Below, piece after piece: positions 1 to 6,875 of a DNA stretch of 14,801 bases. The notes under the pieces are model-generated. The model saw only the letters and a list, made by a program, of their open reading frames with translations, made no database searches and had not been told where the DNA came from. A program made the translations under genes and the position numbers. Within the stretch, counting starts at the first letter, position 1. Each line of letters opens with the position of its first letter. Source of the stretch: an uncultured Campylobacter sp. (GTDB lineage: Bacteria > Campylobacterota > Campylobacteria > Campylobacterales > Campylobacteraceae); contig NZ_CALIMQ010000095.1 in NCBI RefSeq assembly GCF_938045535.1, positions 1 through 14,801 on the forward strand. Reading direction: 5' to 3'.

Positions 1-59
1 CATACGAAGGGGCCGGTGCGACCCACCGCCCCGAGAATCAGTGCGGCGAGCAGTGCCAT
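1..59 (-). CDS. Possible 5' end of an unidentified membrane or exported protein (partial)
   Basis: An ATG at 59-57 opens a minus-strand frame that stays open to the window edge for 19 codons. The residues are strongly hydrophobic (MALLAALILGAVGRTGPFV), as in a first membrane segment or signal peptide. An in-frame TTG at 71-69 is an alternative start. No clear ribosome binding site is visible upstream. The base composition is GC-rich, unlike the AAATTT-rich spacer beside it. On the plus strand the same bases give a less protein-like open frame that stops at 76-78. I do not recognise the family, and too little is visible to be sure that it is a gene. Confidence 0.25.
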   Translation of the reverse strand, partial: MALLAALILGAVGRTGPFV

Positions 60-286
60 GCAAAATTTCAAGCCGTGATAAAATTTTACTACCGCGCCAA
101 AATCCCGCATCGCGATAAAATTCTATCGCCGTGCCGTTAAAATTTACGCCGCGAAATTCTATGCCGCCAAAATTCTGTGCCATAAGATTTAAACGCCGTA
201 AAATTTCAAAAAGCCGCGCCGAATTCCACGAATTTTCATAGTCGCAAGCCGCAAAATTTCAAAAAACCTCGCGAAATTTAGCAAAT
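60..286. other. AAATTT/GCCG-rich spacer
   Basis: This spacer lies downstream of ftsI and is made of short, imperfectly recurring words, AAAATTC or AAAATTT alternating with GCCG/CGCC, at roughly 15-20 base intervals around 117-215. I see no credible coding frame, tRNA or strong terminator. The style is the same as in the larger spacer at 7620-8354. Confidence 0.5.
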
Positions 287-2107
287 TTAATCTTTAATTT
301 CAACTGCCTCATCCTTGATCTCGACCTTTTGCGTAGCGTTTGCGTCGGCTGCGGGCTTTAGATAGCCCTCTTCTATCAAAATTCCTACCGCCCGCTTAAA
401 TATCGGCAGCGCGTTTTGAGCGGCGTAGTAGCTGCCCCTTTTAGGCTCGCGCACCAAAACGCCGATCGTGTAGCTGGTGTCCGCGTCGTTGGCAAAGCCG
501 AAAAACGAGCTGTTATAGGCGCTCGAATAGCCGCCTCCCTTGGCGATGCGCGCAGTGCCCGTCTTGCCGCCGATTTGCAGCCCCGCTACCCGCCCTTTGC
601 GCCCCGTGCCGCTCTCGACCGTTTTAATTAAAATTCCTTTTATTACGTCAGCGGTAGGTTTAGAGATGACCTGATGGGTTTCGCTTTCGTTAACGGTGTA
701 AGTTTTGCCGTTATTTTCTAAATTTTCCACTAGGCGCGGGCTAATCATGACGCCACCGTTGTTAAAGACGGTATAGGCATTGAGCATCTGAAGGAAGGTC
801 ATCTGCGCGCCGTAGCCGTAGCTGATCGTGGCTTTGTAAATTTTATTATTCAGGCTTTTGATGCTTGGGATATTTCCGCTTTGCTCATACGGCAGATCGA
901 TACCCGTTTTTTGCGACATACCGAAGTTCATCAGCCCATCATAAATAGCCTGCCCCTCCAGCCGCTCTGAAATTTTAATCATTCCGATATTTGAGCTGTG
1001 GATGATGATCTCCTCGCCGCTCATCTGCTTAGCCGGGTGCGTGTCGCGGATCGTGCGAGTACCAAGCTTATAGCTGCCGTTATAGGTGTTGATGATCTCG
1101 CCCGGTTTGACGGCTTTGGCATCATAGGCGATTGCGAAAATTATCGGCTTCATAATCGAGCCCACTTCGTAGGCGTATTCGCTCGCGGTAAAATTTAAAT
1201 TCTTAAGATCGTTTTTCGTGATGTTTGAGGGGTCATAGCGGGCATTGGTCGCAAGGGATAAAATTTTGCCCGTTTTGGAGTTCATAATGCCCACAACGAT
1301 TTCTCGCGCATCGTAATTATCAGCGCCCTCATCGCTTAGGCGCTCTATCCTTCTTTGCAGCGTTAGTGGCACGCTTAGACGGACGTTATAGCCGTCGATC
1401 CTGCCCGTTTTTTTGCTACTGCGCTCTAGAATGATGTTGCCGCCTATATCGCGCGGACCCACGATAAACTCATCTCTAACCGGCGCTAGATAATACTCAT
1501 AGTACTTCTCGATCCCCTTAATTCCGCTAACCTTGGTGATACCATCAACCTCTTTTTTATTGATATAGCCGATTAACGGAGTTAGCGAATCACCGACATT
1601 GTAGCTGCGCTTCTCGCCGCTTTCGGTCACGCTCATGCGGATAGGAGGATTTAGCCTGCCGTTTGCGCCTATGAAGCTGACGAAGACCTTTTTTAAATTT
1701 AGCTTATACGCAAGCTCTTTTAGATGCACGGCGGTTTTGGCGTCGATCTTATACGACAGCACGGTCGTGCCGCCAGAGCCCTCGATCGCGCTTTTGACGC
1801 GCTTTTCACTATCGCCCGTGTAGATGCAGTATAACCGCACGAAAAGATCAAGCTTGTTTTTATCGATGCTGCGCGCATCGACGCTAACTTTGTAGAGTTT
1901 GACGGAATTTGCCGCGACGTAGTTATCTTTTGCGATTATCGCGCCGCGGATCGCGCTGTTGGTTTCATTGACATCCAGGCGCGGTAGCTTGCGCTCAGTG
2001 CTGCCCCAAAAATATAAAATCGCCAAAAATACAAAAAGCGCCGCCGGCACGAATATAAACATCACAATAATCATACCGACCGAGGAGCTTTTATCTCTTT
2101 GCCACAT
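287..2107 (-). CDS. ftsI: Penicillin-binding protein, FtsI/PBP3-type septal peptidoglycan transpeptidase
   Basis: A class B penicillin-binding protein of 606 residues (E. coli FtsI has 588), which cross-links peptidoglycan peptides during division. A short cytoplasmic N-terminus is followed by one membrane segment at about residues 10-32. A non-catalytic pedestal domain follows, then the transpeptidase domain with all three active-site motifs: S317-I-M-K320 (acyl-enzyme serine), S371-S-N373 and K515-T-G517. The context of motif 1 (EVGSIMKP) and the SYGYG stretch favour FtsI over the elongation enzyme PBP2. The ATG at 2107 puts the basic residues just ahead of the membrane segment; its ribosome binding site is weak. 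It lies 62 bases after aat, probably as the last gene of that operon. The C-terminus carries a duplicated VEIKD. In C. jejuni, as I recall, the orthologue follows flgBC-fliE, not aat. Confidence 0.9.
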   Translation of the reverse strand: MWQRDKSSSVGMIIVMFIFVPAALFVFLAILYFWGSTERKLPRLDVNETNSAIRGAIIAKDNYVAANSVKLYKVSVDARSIDKNKLDLFVRLYCIYTGDSEKRVKSAIEGSGGTTVLSYKIDAKTAVHLKELAYKLNLKKVFVSFIGANGRLNPPIRMSVTESGEKRSYNVGDSLTPLIGYINKKEVDGITKVSGIKGIEKYYEYYLAPVRDEFIVGPRDIGGNIILERSSKKTGRIDGYNVRLSVPLTLQRRIERLSDEGADNYDAREIVVGIMNSKTGKILSLATNARYDPSNITKNDLKNLNFTASEYAYEVGSIMKPIIFAIAYDAKAVKPGEIINTYNGSYKLGTRTIRDTHPAKQMSGEEIIIHSSNIGMIKISERLEGQAIYDGLMNFGMSQKTGIDLPYEQSGNIPSIKSLNNKIYKATISYGYGAQMTFLQMLNAYTVFNNGGVMISPRLVENLENNGKTYTVNESETHQVISKPTADVIKGILIKTVESGTGRKGRVAGLQIGGKTGTARIAKGGGYSSAYNSSFFGFANDADTSYTIGVLVREPKRGSYYAAQNALPIFKRAVGILIEEGYLKPAADANATQKVEIKDEAVEIKD

Positions 2108-2169
2108 CTTATTTCTTTAAAATTCTAAATTCCGCGCATTTTTTACGCTGCTGCATCTCAAGCTTTGAC

Positions 2170-2853
2170 TCAATGCTGCGCTCCGCGCGGAACTTTAAGA
2201 TCCGCAAAGCGCTCAAAGCCGCTATCTTGCGCACTAAGCTCAGCAAATAGAGCGAGGAATTCCGCTCGCGGCATCTCTTTAGCACCCATAAATTTCAGAT
2301 GCTCGTTCATAATCTGACAATCGATTAGAAAGCCGAAATTTGCAAGCACCTCACAAAGCCTAATCAGCGCGACTTTCGAAGCATTGCTCTTTAGGCTCAG
2401 CATACTCTCGCCGCAAAACACCCGCCCAAAAATTAGCCCGTATAGCCCACCCACAAGCTCGCCATCTTCGTATGCCTCAACGCTGTGAGCGTAGCCGTCT
2501 GCTGCCAAACGCGAGTAAGCCTGCACGATCTGCTCGCTGATCCACGTGCCGTCGCTCTCTTTTTTTCGTACGTCTTTGCAGCGCTCGATGAAGCCCTTAA
2601 AATTCGCGTCAAATTTAACGTCATATCTCTTAAGATAGGGCTTAATGGACTTTTGCACACGCACTTCACGCGGATCAAGCACTGCGCGCGGATTGGGCGA
2701 CCACCATAAAATCGGCTCATCCTCGCTAAACCACGGAAATATCCCTGCGCTATAAGCGCTAAGCAAACAATCCTCGCTCAGATCGCCGCCACTTGCAAGC
2801 GGCGCAAAATCGGGCGCATCCATAGGATCTGGAAAATCGTAAAACTGAGCCAT
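2170..2853 (-). CDS. aat: Leucyl/phenylalanyl-tRNA--protein transferase
   Basis: Aat transfers Leu or Phe from aminoacyl-tRNA to proteins with N-terminal Arg or Lys, making primary N-degrons that ClpS recognises. The 227 residues match the family length (E. coli 234). Diagnostic motifs are visible in order: AGIFPWF (36-42), WWSPNPRAVL (50-59), the glycine-rich GGLYGLIFGRVFCGESM block and IDCQIMNEHLKFMGA. The start codon overlaps the clpA stop as TAATG, so translation is probably coupled to the end of clpA. The gene looks intact although its presumed downstream unfoldase, ClpA, is frame-disrupted in this sequence. Confidence 0.93.
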   Translation of the reverse strand: MAQFYDFPDPMDAPDFAPLASGGDLSEDCLLSAYSAGIFPWFSEDEPILWWSPNPRAVLDPREVRVQKSIKPYLKRYDVKFDANFKGFIERCKDVRKKESDGTWISEQIVQAYSRLAADGYAHSVEAYEDGELVGGLYGLIFGRVFCGESMLSLKSNASKVALIRLCEVLANFGFLIDCQIMNEHLKFMGAKEMPRAEFLALFAELSAQDSGFERFADLKVPRGAQH

Positions 2854-3332
2854 TATTTAACGACGCTGCTTTGAGCTAGTGCGGGTTGCTTTTTTTCTAT
2901 CTGCGGCAAAGGCGTAGAAGCAAAGCTAAAGCTTAGCTCGCCATCTTTTACGCTCACGCTAACTAAGCCACCCTCTTGCAGCGCGCCAAAAAGCAGCTCA
3001 CCGCTTATATGATCGCTGATCTGAGAGCTGATCTCGCGCTTTAAATTTCGCGCTCCAAACTCGTCCGAATAGCCACGCGAGATAATCAAATCTTTTGCTT
3101 CCTTATTTAGGCTAATCTTTACGTTTTTTAGCTGCGACTCTAGCTCGCCGATAGTTTTATCCACGATCTTTTCTAAAATTTCGCCGCTTAAGCGGTTAAA
3201 ATTTATGATTTTATCGATACGATTGCGAAATTCCGGCGCAAAAAAGCTTTTTATGGCACTATCTACTTTATAGCTCTCGTCCTTCGTAAATCCAACTTGC
3301 GGCGCTTCTTTCGTGCCTAAATTCGATGTCAT
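2853..3332 (-). CDS. clpA: ClpA C-terminal fragment (end of D2, ClpP loop, small domain)
   Basis: This is the 3' part of the broken clpA, 159 codons counted from an ATG at 3332 that is really the conserved internal Met of MTSN. It carries the sensor-1 Asn (residue 4), a VGF loop at 13-15 matching the IGL/IGF tripeptide that docks on ClpP, FAPEFRNR, and FGARNLKREI (sensor 2). No ribosome binding site precedes the ATG, so independent translation is unlikely. Its amino-acid sequence is well preserved, which suggests a recent disruption or a sequence error. Its stop overlaps the aat start. Confidence 0.8.
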   Translation of the reverse strand: MTSNLGTKEAPQVGFTKDESYKVDSAIKSFFAPEFRNRIDKIINFNRLSGEILEKIVDKTIGELESQLKNVKISLNKEAKDLIISRGYSDEFGARNLKREISSQISDHISGELLFGALQEGGLVSVSVKDGELSFSFASTPLPQIEKKQPALAQSSVVK

Positions 3333-5220
3333 TATTAAAATCGGTCGTAACGCCGTTGTTATCGGTAAGACTTGCGTTATCGAAAATTCCTAAAAAAATA
3401 TTCGTCATGCTAGGATGAGCTTTTTCTACCTCATCAAATAAAATGACGCTGTAGGGGTGCTTTTTGATGTTATTCGTTAAAATTCCACCGTTTTCAAAGC
3501 CCACGTATCCAGGAGGTGCTCCGATGAGCCTAGAGACGCTGTGAGCTTCCATATATTCACTCATATCATAGCGTTCAAAATGCACTCCAAGCTGTGCGGC
3601 TAAGACCTTGGCTAGCTCACTTTTGCCCACACCGCTACTACCTGCGAACAAAAATACGCCGATTGGGGAGCTTGCGCCTCCAAGCCCGGCGTAAGAGCGT
3701 AGAAGCGCCTTACAAAGACTGCTAACCGCTTCATCTTGACCGAAAATTTCACGCTTGATATTGGCTTCCAGATTTTTTAGTACTTGTTTATTATCGACAC
3801 TACTACTTAAATTTGCGATATTCGCGCTAATAGAAAGCGTATTTACTAAATCATCCTTACTGATTTCAAGCGGAGCTTCATGCGGCTTAAATGCAAAACT
3901 CGCACCCACCTCGTCGATGAGATCAATGGCACTATCGGGAAGGAATTTATCGTTTTGATATTTTTTAGCAAGCGTTACGCTATCTCGCAAAATTTCGTCG
4001 CTAAATTTTACGCCGTGAAATTCCTCATATTTTTTGGCTACGCCTTTTAAAATTTTGACGCTATCGTCAATGCTAGGCTCGCTTACATCGATCTTACAAA
4101 ACCTGCGACTAAGCGCCTTATCCTGCGAAAACGAGCGGTATTCGCCGTATGTAGTAGCGCCGATGACCGATAGCTCGCCGCTTGCAAGCGAAGGTTTTAG
4201 GATGTTTGACATATCAAGTTCGTTGCGATTGCCCGTGCCTGCGCCAACGATCGTGTGAATTTCATCGATAAATAAAATCGCGTTTTGATTAGCGCTAAAC
4301 TCGTCTATGAGATCTTTTAGTCTCTCTTCAAACTCCCCGCGCAACGTAGTGCCTGCGATCAGCGAGCCAGCATCAAGGGCGTAAATCACCTTATTTTTTA
4401 GCTTTTCTGGCACTTCGCCGCGGACGATTTTTAGCGCGATACCCTCGATGATCGCGGTTTTACCAACTCCTGCTTCGCCCACTAAGATCGGATTATTTTT
4501 CTTGCGGCGACAGAGGGTTTGTAGCGTCTTTTCGATCTCTTTTTCGCGTCCGATGAGTGGATCGATCTTGCCCTCAAGCGCGATTTTATTGAGGTTTGCT
4601 GTATAAAGTGAACTAGGCGAGTCCTTTTTAATATCGCGCTCGTTTATCGCGTCCTTTTCGCCCTCAAACGCAGGCTCAAATTCCGTATTCTGCCACTGCC
4701 TACGGCTTTCGTCGTAATTCATCGCATGCGTGATATCATCGATATCGTATGAGTTTAGCTTAATCGCTGCGGCTTCGTCGCGAGAAACGACCTCATCACG
4801 GTGATCGAAAGCGGATTTGTACTTTCGCACGATGAGCTCAAAAATCGCAGCATTGATACCGTAGTGATTTAAAATTTTAGTGCAGTCGTTTTCCTTATCA
4901 TTTAGAATTTTAAGCATAAAATCAAGCTCGTTTTTAGGCTCTTTAGCGTTATTTAATTCAGTATAGAACTGCTTAAATTCTATCGTCTGCGCCGGATCCT
5001 TACCGCTTGATTTAGGCATCATATCCAAAAGCCCGCCCAGATTATCCAAGATATTTAGATAGTTAATATCCGGAATTTCTTTGGCGATGAGCCCGTGAAA
5101 GGGCTTATTGTATTTAAAAATCGCATAAACTACGTGCGAAGTGGTGATATATTCGTCCTCGCCGTCGTTTGCGACGCTGATTGCTTGTTCAAAATGTTTG
5201 TTTAAAAAAAATCCTATCAT
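3268..5220 (-). CDS. clpA: ClpA N-terminal fragment (N-domain, D1, most of D2)
   Basis: This is the 5' open frame of the broken clpA, 650 codons. Residues 1-629 are authentic ClpA. The last 21, from the end of TTDFN to a stop at 3270-3268, are out-of-frame sequence with no resemblance to ClpA. If translated, the product keeps both Walker A and B pairs but lacks D2 sensor 1, sensor 2, the ClpP-docking loop and the small C-terminal subdomain. It should therefore neither hydrolyse ATP properly in D2 nor dock on ClpP. ClpS binding by the N-domain could survive. Confidence 0.8.
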   Translation of the reverse strand: MIGFFLNKHFEQAISVANDGEDEYITTSHVVYAIFKYNKPFHGLIAKEIPDINYLNILDNLGGLLDMMPKSSGKDPAQTIEFKQFYTELNNAKEPKNELDFMLKILNDKENDCTKILNHYGINAAIFELIVRKYKSAFDHRDEVVSRDEAAAIKLNSYDIDDITHAMNYDESRRQWQNTEFEPAFEGEKDAINERDIKKDSPSSLYTANLNKIALEGKIDPLIGREKEIEKTLQTLCRRKKNNPILVGEAGVGKTAIIEGIALKIVRGEVPEKLKNKVIYALDAGSLIAGTTLRGEFEERLKDLIDEFSANQNAILFIDEIHTIVGAGTGNRNELDMSNILKPSLASGELSVIGATTYGEYRSFSQDKALSRRFCKIDVSEPSIDDSVKILKGVAKKYEEFHGVKFSDEILRDSVTLAKKYQNDKFLPDSAIDLIDEVGASFAFKPHEAPLEISKDDLVNTLSISANIANLSSSVDNKQVLKNLEANIKREIFGQDEAVSSLCKALLRSYAGLGGASSPIGVFLFAGSSGVGKSELAKVLAAQLGVHFERYDMSEYMEAHSVSRLIGAPPGYVGFENGGILTNNIKKHPYSVILFDEVEKAHPSMTNIFLGIFDNASLTDNNGVTTDFNNDIEFRHERSAASWIYEGREL

Positions 5221-5235
5221 TGCTTTCCTTTAAAT

Positions 5236-5541
5236 TTAATCCTCTTCGATCTCACATCTAAGAGGGAATCCTGCGGCCTTTGCCGCTTGTAAAACCGCTT
5301 GTTGCTTGCACTCGGCTATCTCTTTAGGATACGCGCCGCAAACCGCGCGACCCTGCTTATGAACTTTCATCATTAAATCTACAGCATCGTTAAAGTTTTT
5401 AGCAAAAATCTCCATCAAAATATAAACCACGAAATCCATCGTCGTCACGTCGTCGTTTAGTAAAATCACCTTATACGGGCGAGGCACGAAAGATTTTGTT
5501 TTGGCGCGAGTGTGAATCTGCACGCCGGTTTTAGTTGCCAT
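5236..5541 (-). CDS. clpS: ATP-dependent Clp protease adaptor ClpS
   Basis: ClpS recognises proteins with N-terminal Leu, Phe, Trp or Tyr and passes them to the ClpA N-domain. The 101 residues match the family (E. coli 106). Visible features are the flexible N-terminus, the YKVILLND30 core with N29 and D30 of the N-degron pocket, the gate methionine M35, and the KVHKQG stretch with H61 of the pocket. The C-terminal FPLRCEIEED is typical. The usual YTPMEF is VTTMDF here. The ATG at 5541 lies inside the end of the upstream lipoprotein gene (11-base overlap), with AGGAT six bases before it. clpA follows after 15 bases. The protein appears intact, but its partner clpA is frame-disrupted. Confidence 0.93.
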   Translation of the reverse strand: MATKTGVQIHTRAKTKSFVPRPYKVILLNDDVTTMDFVVYILMEIFAKNFNDAVDLMMKVHKQGRAVCGAYPKEIAECKQQAVLQAAKAAGFPLRCEIEED

Positions 5542-6229
5542 TTTTTATCCTGGCGATATCGCTTTTTATCACATCGGTATCGACCATACCTAAGTAATAC
5601 GGCTTGCCCCGCTCATCACCCTCGTTAATGTCGGTAAGCCTTTGATATTTTCCATCTTTAAGTACTACCTTAAAAGGGATCGAAAGCGCGTGGCGATAAC
5701 CGATGTCGCTTAAAATTTGACCTACTATACGCTCATTTTGTTTTGAATTGGAGATGAAATAATACGCATTAAACTTTTTCGTAAAATTTTCGATCACCTG
5801 CGCGTCCGTAATGTCCTCAAAATAAATCAAGCCGACCATTAGAAAATCCGCGGAATTTTTTAACTGAAAGTCCATCAGATGCGGCGCTTCGATGCGGCAT
5901 GGCTGACAGTAAGTACCGAAAATATCAAACATTAAAATTTTATCGCTGTCCGCAAGCTTAAAGCCCTTTTCTGTCCGCTCAATCGTTACCTCGCCGCCTA
6001 CGACGCTTTTAAGCGTAAGGCGCTCGCCCGTTTTAAACGGCGTAAAAGCTACCTCCTCGCCACTTTCTCCGCCAATACGCTCGCCATTTTTATCTTGAGC
6101 AGAATTTTTTGCCATCTGATTCTCGCTCGCGGCAGGATTCTCGCCAGCAGAGCCCGTCTTTTTCTGCGAATCATCTCCGCAGCCACTTAAAACAAAAATC
6201 GCCAAACATGATAGTAAAAATTTCTTCAT
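5531..6229 (-). CDS. TlpA/ResA-like thioredoxin-fold lipoprotein, probably periplasmic
   Basis: The N-terminus is a lipoprotein signal: MKKF, a hydrophobic stretch, and lipobox LSGC with C17 as the likely lipidated cysteine. Residues 18-60 are polar and low in complexity, as in a linker. A thioredoxin-like domain follows, with the active-site motif C108-Q-P-C111 in IFGTYCQPCRIEAP, and a later IPF that fits the cis-proline loop. The family reduces or maintains thiols of periplasmic proteins, for example in cytochrome c maturation; the substrate here is unknown. Its start at 6229 has AAGGA six bases upstream. It overlaps clpS by 11 bases, which couples the two despite different compartments. 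By order it corresponds to the periplasmic thioredoxin Cj1106 of C. jejuni (from memory). Confidence 0.82.
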   Translation of the reverse strand: MKKFLLSCLAIFVLSGCGDDSQKKTGSAGENPAASENQMAKNSAQDKNGERIGGESGEEVAFTPFKTGERLTLKSVVGGEVTIERTEKGFKLADSDKILMFDIFGTYCQPCRIEAPHLMDFQLKNSADFLMVGLIYFEDITDAQVIENFTKKFNAYYFISNSKQNERIVGQILSDIGYRHALSIPFKVVLKDGKYQRLTDINEGDERGKPYYLGMVDTDVIKSDIARIKNGN

Positions 6230-6240
6230 TGCATTTCCTT

Positions 6241-6260
6241 CGGGTTTAAATTTAAGCCCG
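6241..6260. repeat. Near-perfect 20-base palindrome in front of the lipoprotein gene
   Basis: The sequence CGGGTTTAAATTTAAGCCCG folds on itself with one mismatch (6245 against 6256). On the minus strand it sits between the smpB stop and the AAGGA site of the next gene, touching that site. It could form a leader hairpin affecting translation. It lacks a U-run, so it is not a convincing terminator. Confidence 0.4.
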
Positions 6261-6284
6261 CATTTTAACCAAAGTTTTGTGAAT

Positions 6285-6749
6285 TTAAAATGAATGCTTG
6301 TCGTATCGCTTCATCGCGCTTTGCGCTTCGCGGTCGGCTTCCTTGCGCTTTAGCGATTCGCGCTTGTCATGCAGATTTTTGCCTTTTGCTAAAGCGATAC
6401 GCGCCTTTACGCGGTTTTTATCATTGAGATACAGCGATAAAACCACGATGGTAAGACCCTCTTTGCTAACCGCGCCCAGAAGCTTATCGATCTGTTTTCG
6501 GTGCATCAAAAGCTTTCGCGCCGCCCCTTCGTCGGGACGAAAGTGCGCGTTGGTGCTCTCAAGATAGCTGATATGCGCGTTTAGCAAAAACAGCTCGCCG
6601 CGGATCACGCGACAGAAGCTATCTTTGAGATTGCCCCTGCCCGCGCGTAGAGCTTTGACCTCGCTGCCCTTTAGCACGATGCCCGCTTCAAAGCTTTCAA
6701 GTATCGTAAAATCGTGAAACGCCTTGCGATTTTTACTCAGTTCTTTCAT
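6285..6749 (-). CDS. smpB: SsrA-binding protein SmpB
   Basis: SmpB binds tmRNA and brings it to stalled ribosomes, so that the incomplete peptide receives an SsrA degradation tag. The 154 residues match the family. Conserved blocks include NRKAFHDFTILESFEAGIVLKGSEVKALRAG near the N-terminus, NAHISYLESTNAH and the basic C-terminal tail LHDKRESLKRKEADRE, which helps tmRNA accommodation. The ATG at 6749 has AAGGA five to nine bases upstream. The tmRNA gene (ssrA) is not seen in this window. The gene shares the locus with clpS, clpA and an SspB-like gene, all concerned with the fate of tagged or truncated proteins. Confidence 0.95.
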   Translation of the reverse strand: MKELSKNRKAFHDFTILESFEAGIVLKGSEVKALRAGRGNLKDSFCRVIRGELFLLNAHISYLESTNAHFRPDEGAARKLLMHRKQIDKLLGAVSKEGLTIVVLSLYLNDKNRVKARIALAKGKNLHDKRESLKRKEADREAQSAMKRYDKHSF

Positions 6750-6780
6750 CTTTTTCCTTCTAAATTTGACCCTAAGCTTA

Positions 6781-6810
6781 GCCCGTTTTTGCTTAAATTT
6801 AAAAGCGGGC
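6781..6810. repeat. Inverted repeat in the smpB leader
   Basis: GCCCG (6781-6785) pairs with CGGGC (6806-6810), extended by TTTT/AAAA past one bulged base, with an AT-rich loop. It lies in the 126-base gap between ispE and smpB. On the minus strand it is followed by TAAGCTTAG, not a U-run, so it is not a standard intrinsic terminator. A GATAAAATT upstream, around 6827-6835, could be a weak -10. A role in smpB expression is possible but unproven. Confidence 0.35.
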
Positions 6811-6875
6811 GAGCGAAATTTTAAATTTTATCTTTAAATTTAGCTTTTAAATTTTAACCGTGCGCCTTGGAATTC

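Larger units (their letters stand above)
2853..5220 (-). pseudogene. clpA: clpA, ATP-dependent Clp protease unfoldase, disrupted by a frameshift at about 3333
   Basis: ClpA is the AAA+ hexamer that unfolds substrates into ClpP. The combined reading has the Clp N-domain, D1 with Walker A 248-255 (GEAGVGKT) and Walker B D319-E320, and D2 with Walker A 527-534 (GSSGVGKS) and Walker B D596-E597. After residue 629 (TTDFN) the frame changes. The expected text, as in E. coli DFRNVVLVMTTN, needs five codons before MTSN, but only one base (3333) is present, so 14 bases are missing. The rest continues in another frame from 3332 with the sensor-1 Asn, a VGF ClpP-docking loop, an FRNR arginine-finger region and a GAR sensor-2 motif. 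The repaired protein would have about 793 residues. It starts at ATG 5220 with an AAAGGAAAG site, 15 bases after clpS. It may be a true mutation or an assembly or base error. Confidence 0.85.

Noticed and set aside
60..286. CRISPR-like or tandem repeat array in the left spacer
   Set aside because: The words recur imperfectly, with unequal spacing and no constant repeat or spacer length.
2853..3332. The clpA C-terminal fragment as an independent gene
   Set aside because: Its ATG is the conserved internal Met of ClpA and has no ribosome binding site.
3325..3340. Programmed ribosomal frameshift joining the two clpA frames
   Set aside because: A slip would give DFN-MTSN, missing five residues of the strand before sensor 1, and there is no clear slippery heptamer or stimulatory structure. 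A deletion or sequence error explains it better.
6770..6875. Intrinsic terminator between ispE and smpB
   Set aside because: Stem present but no U-run on the minus strand; listed only as an inverted repeat.
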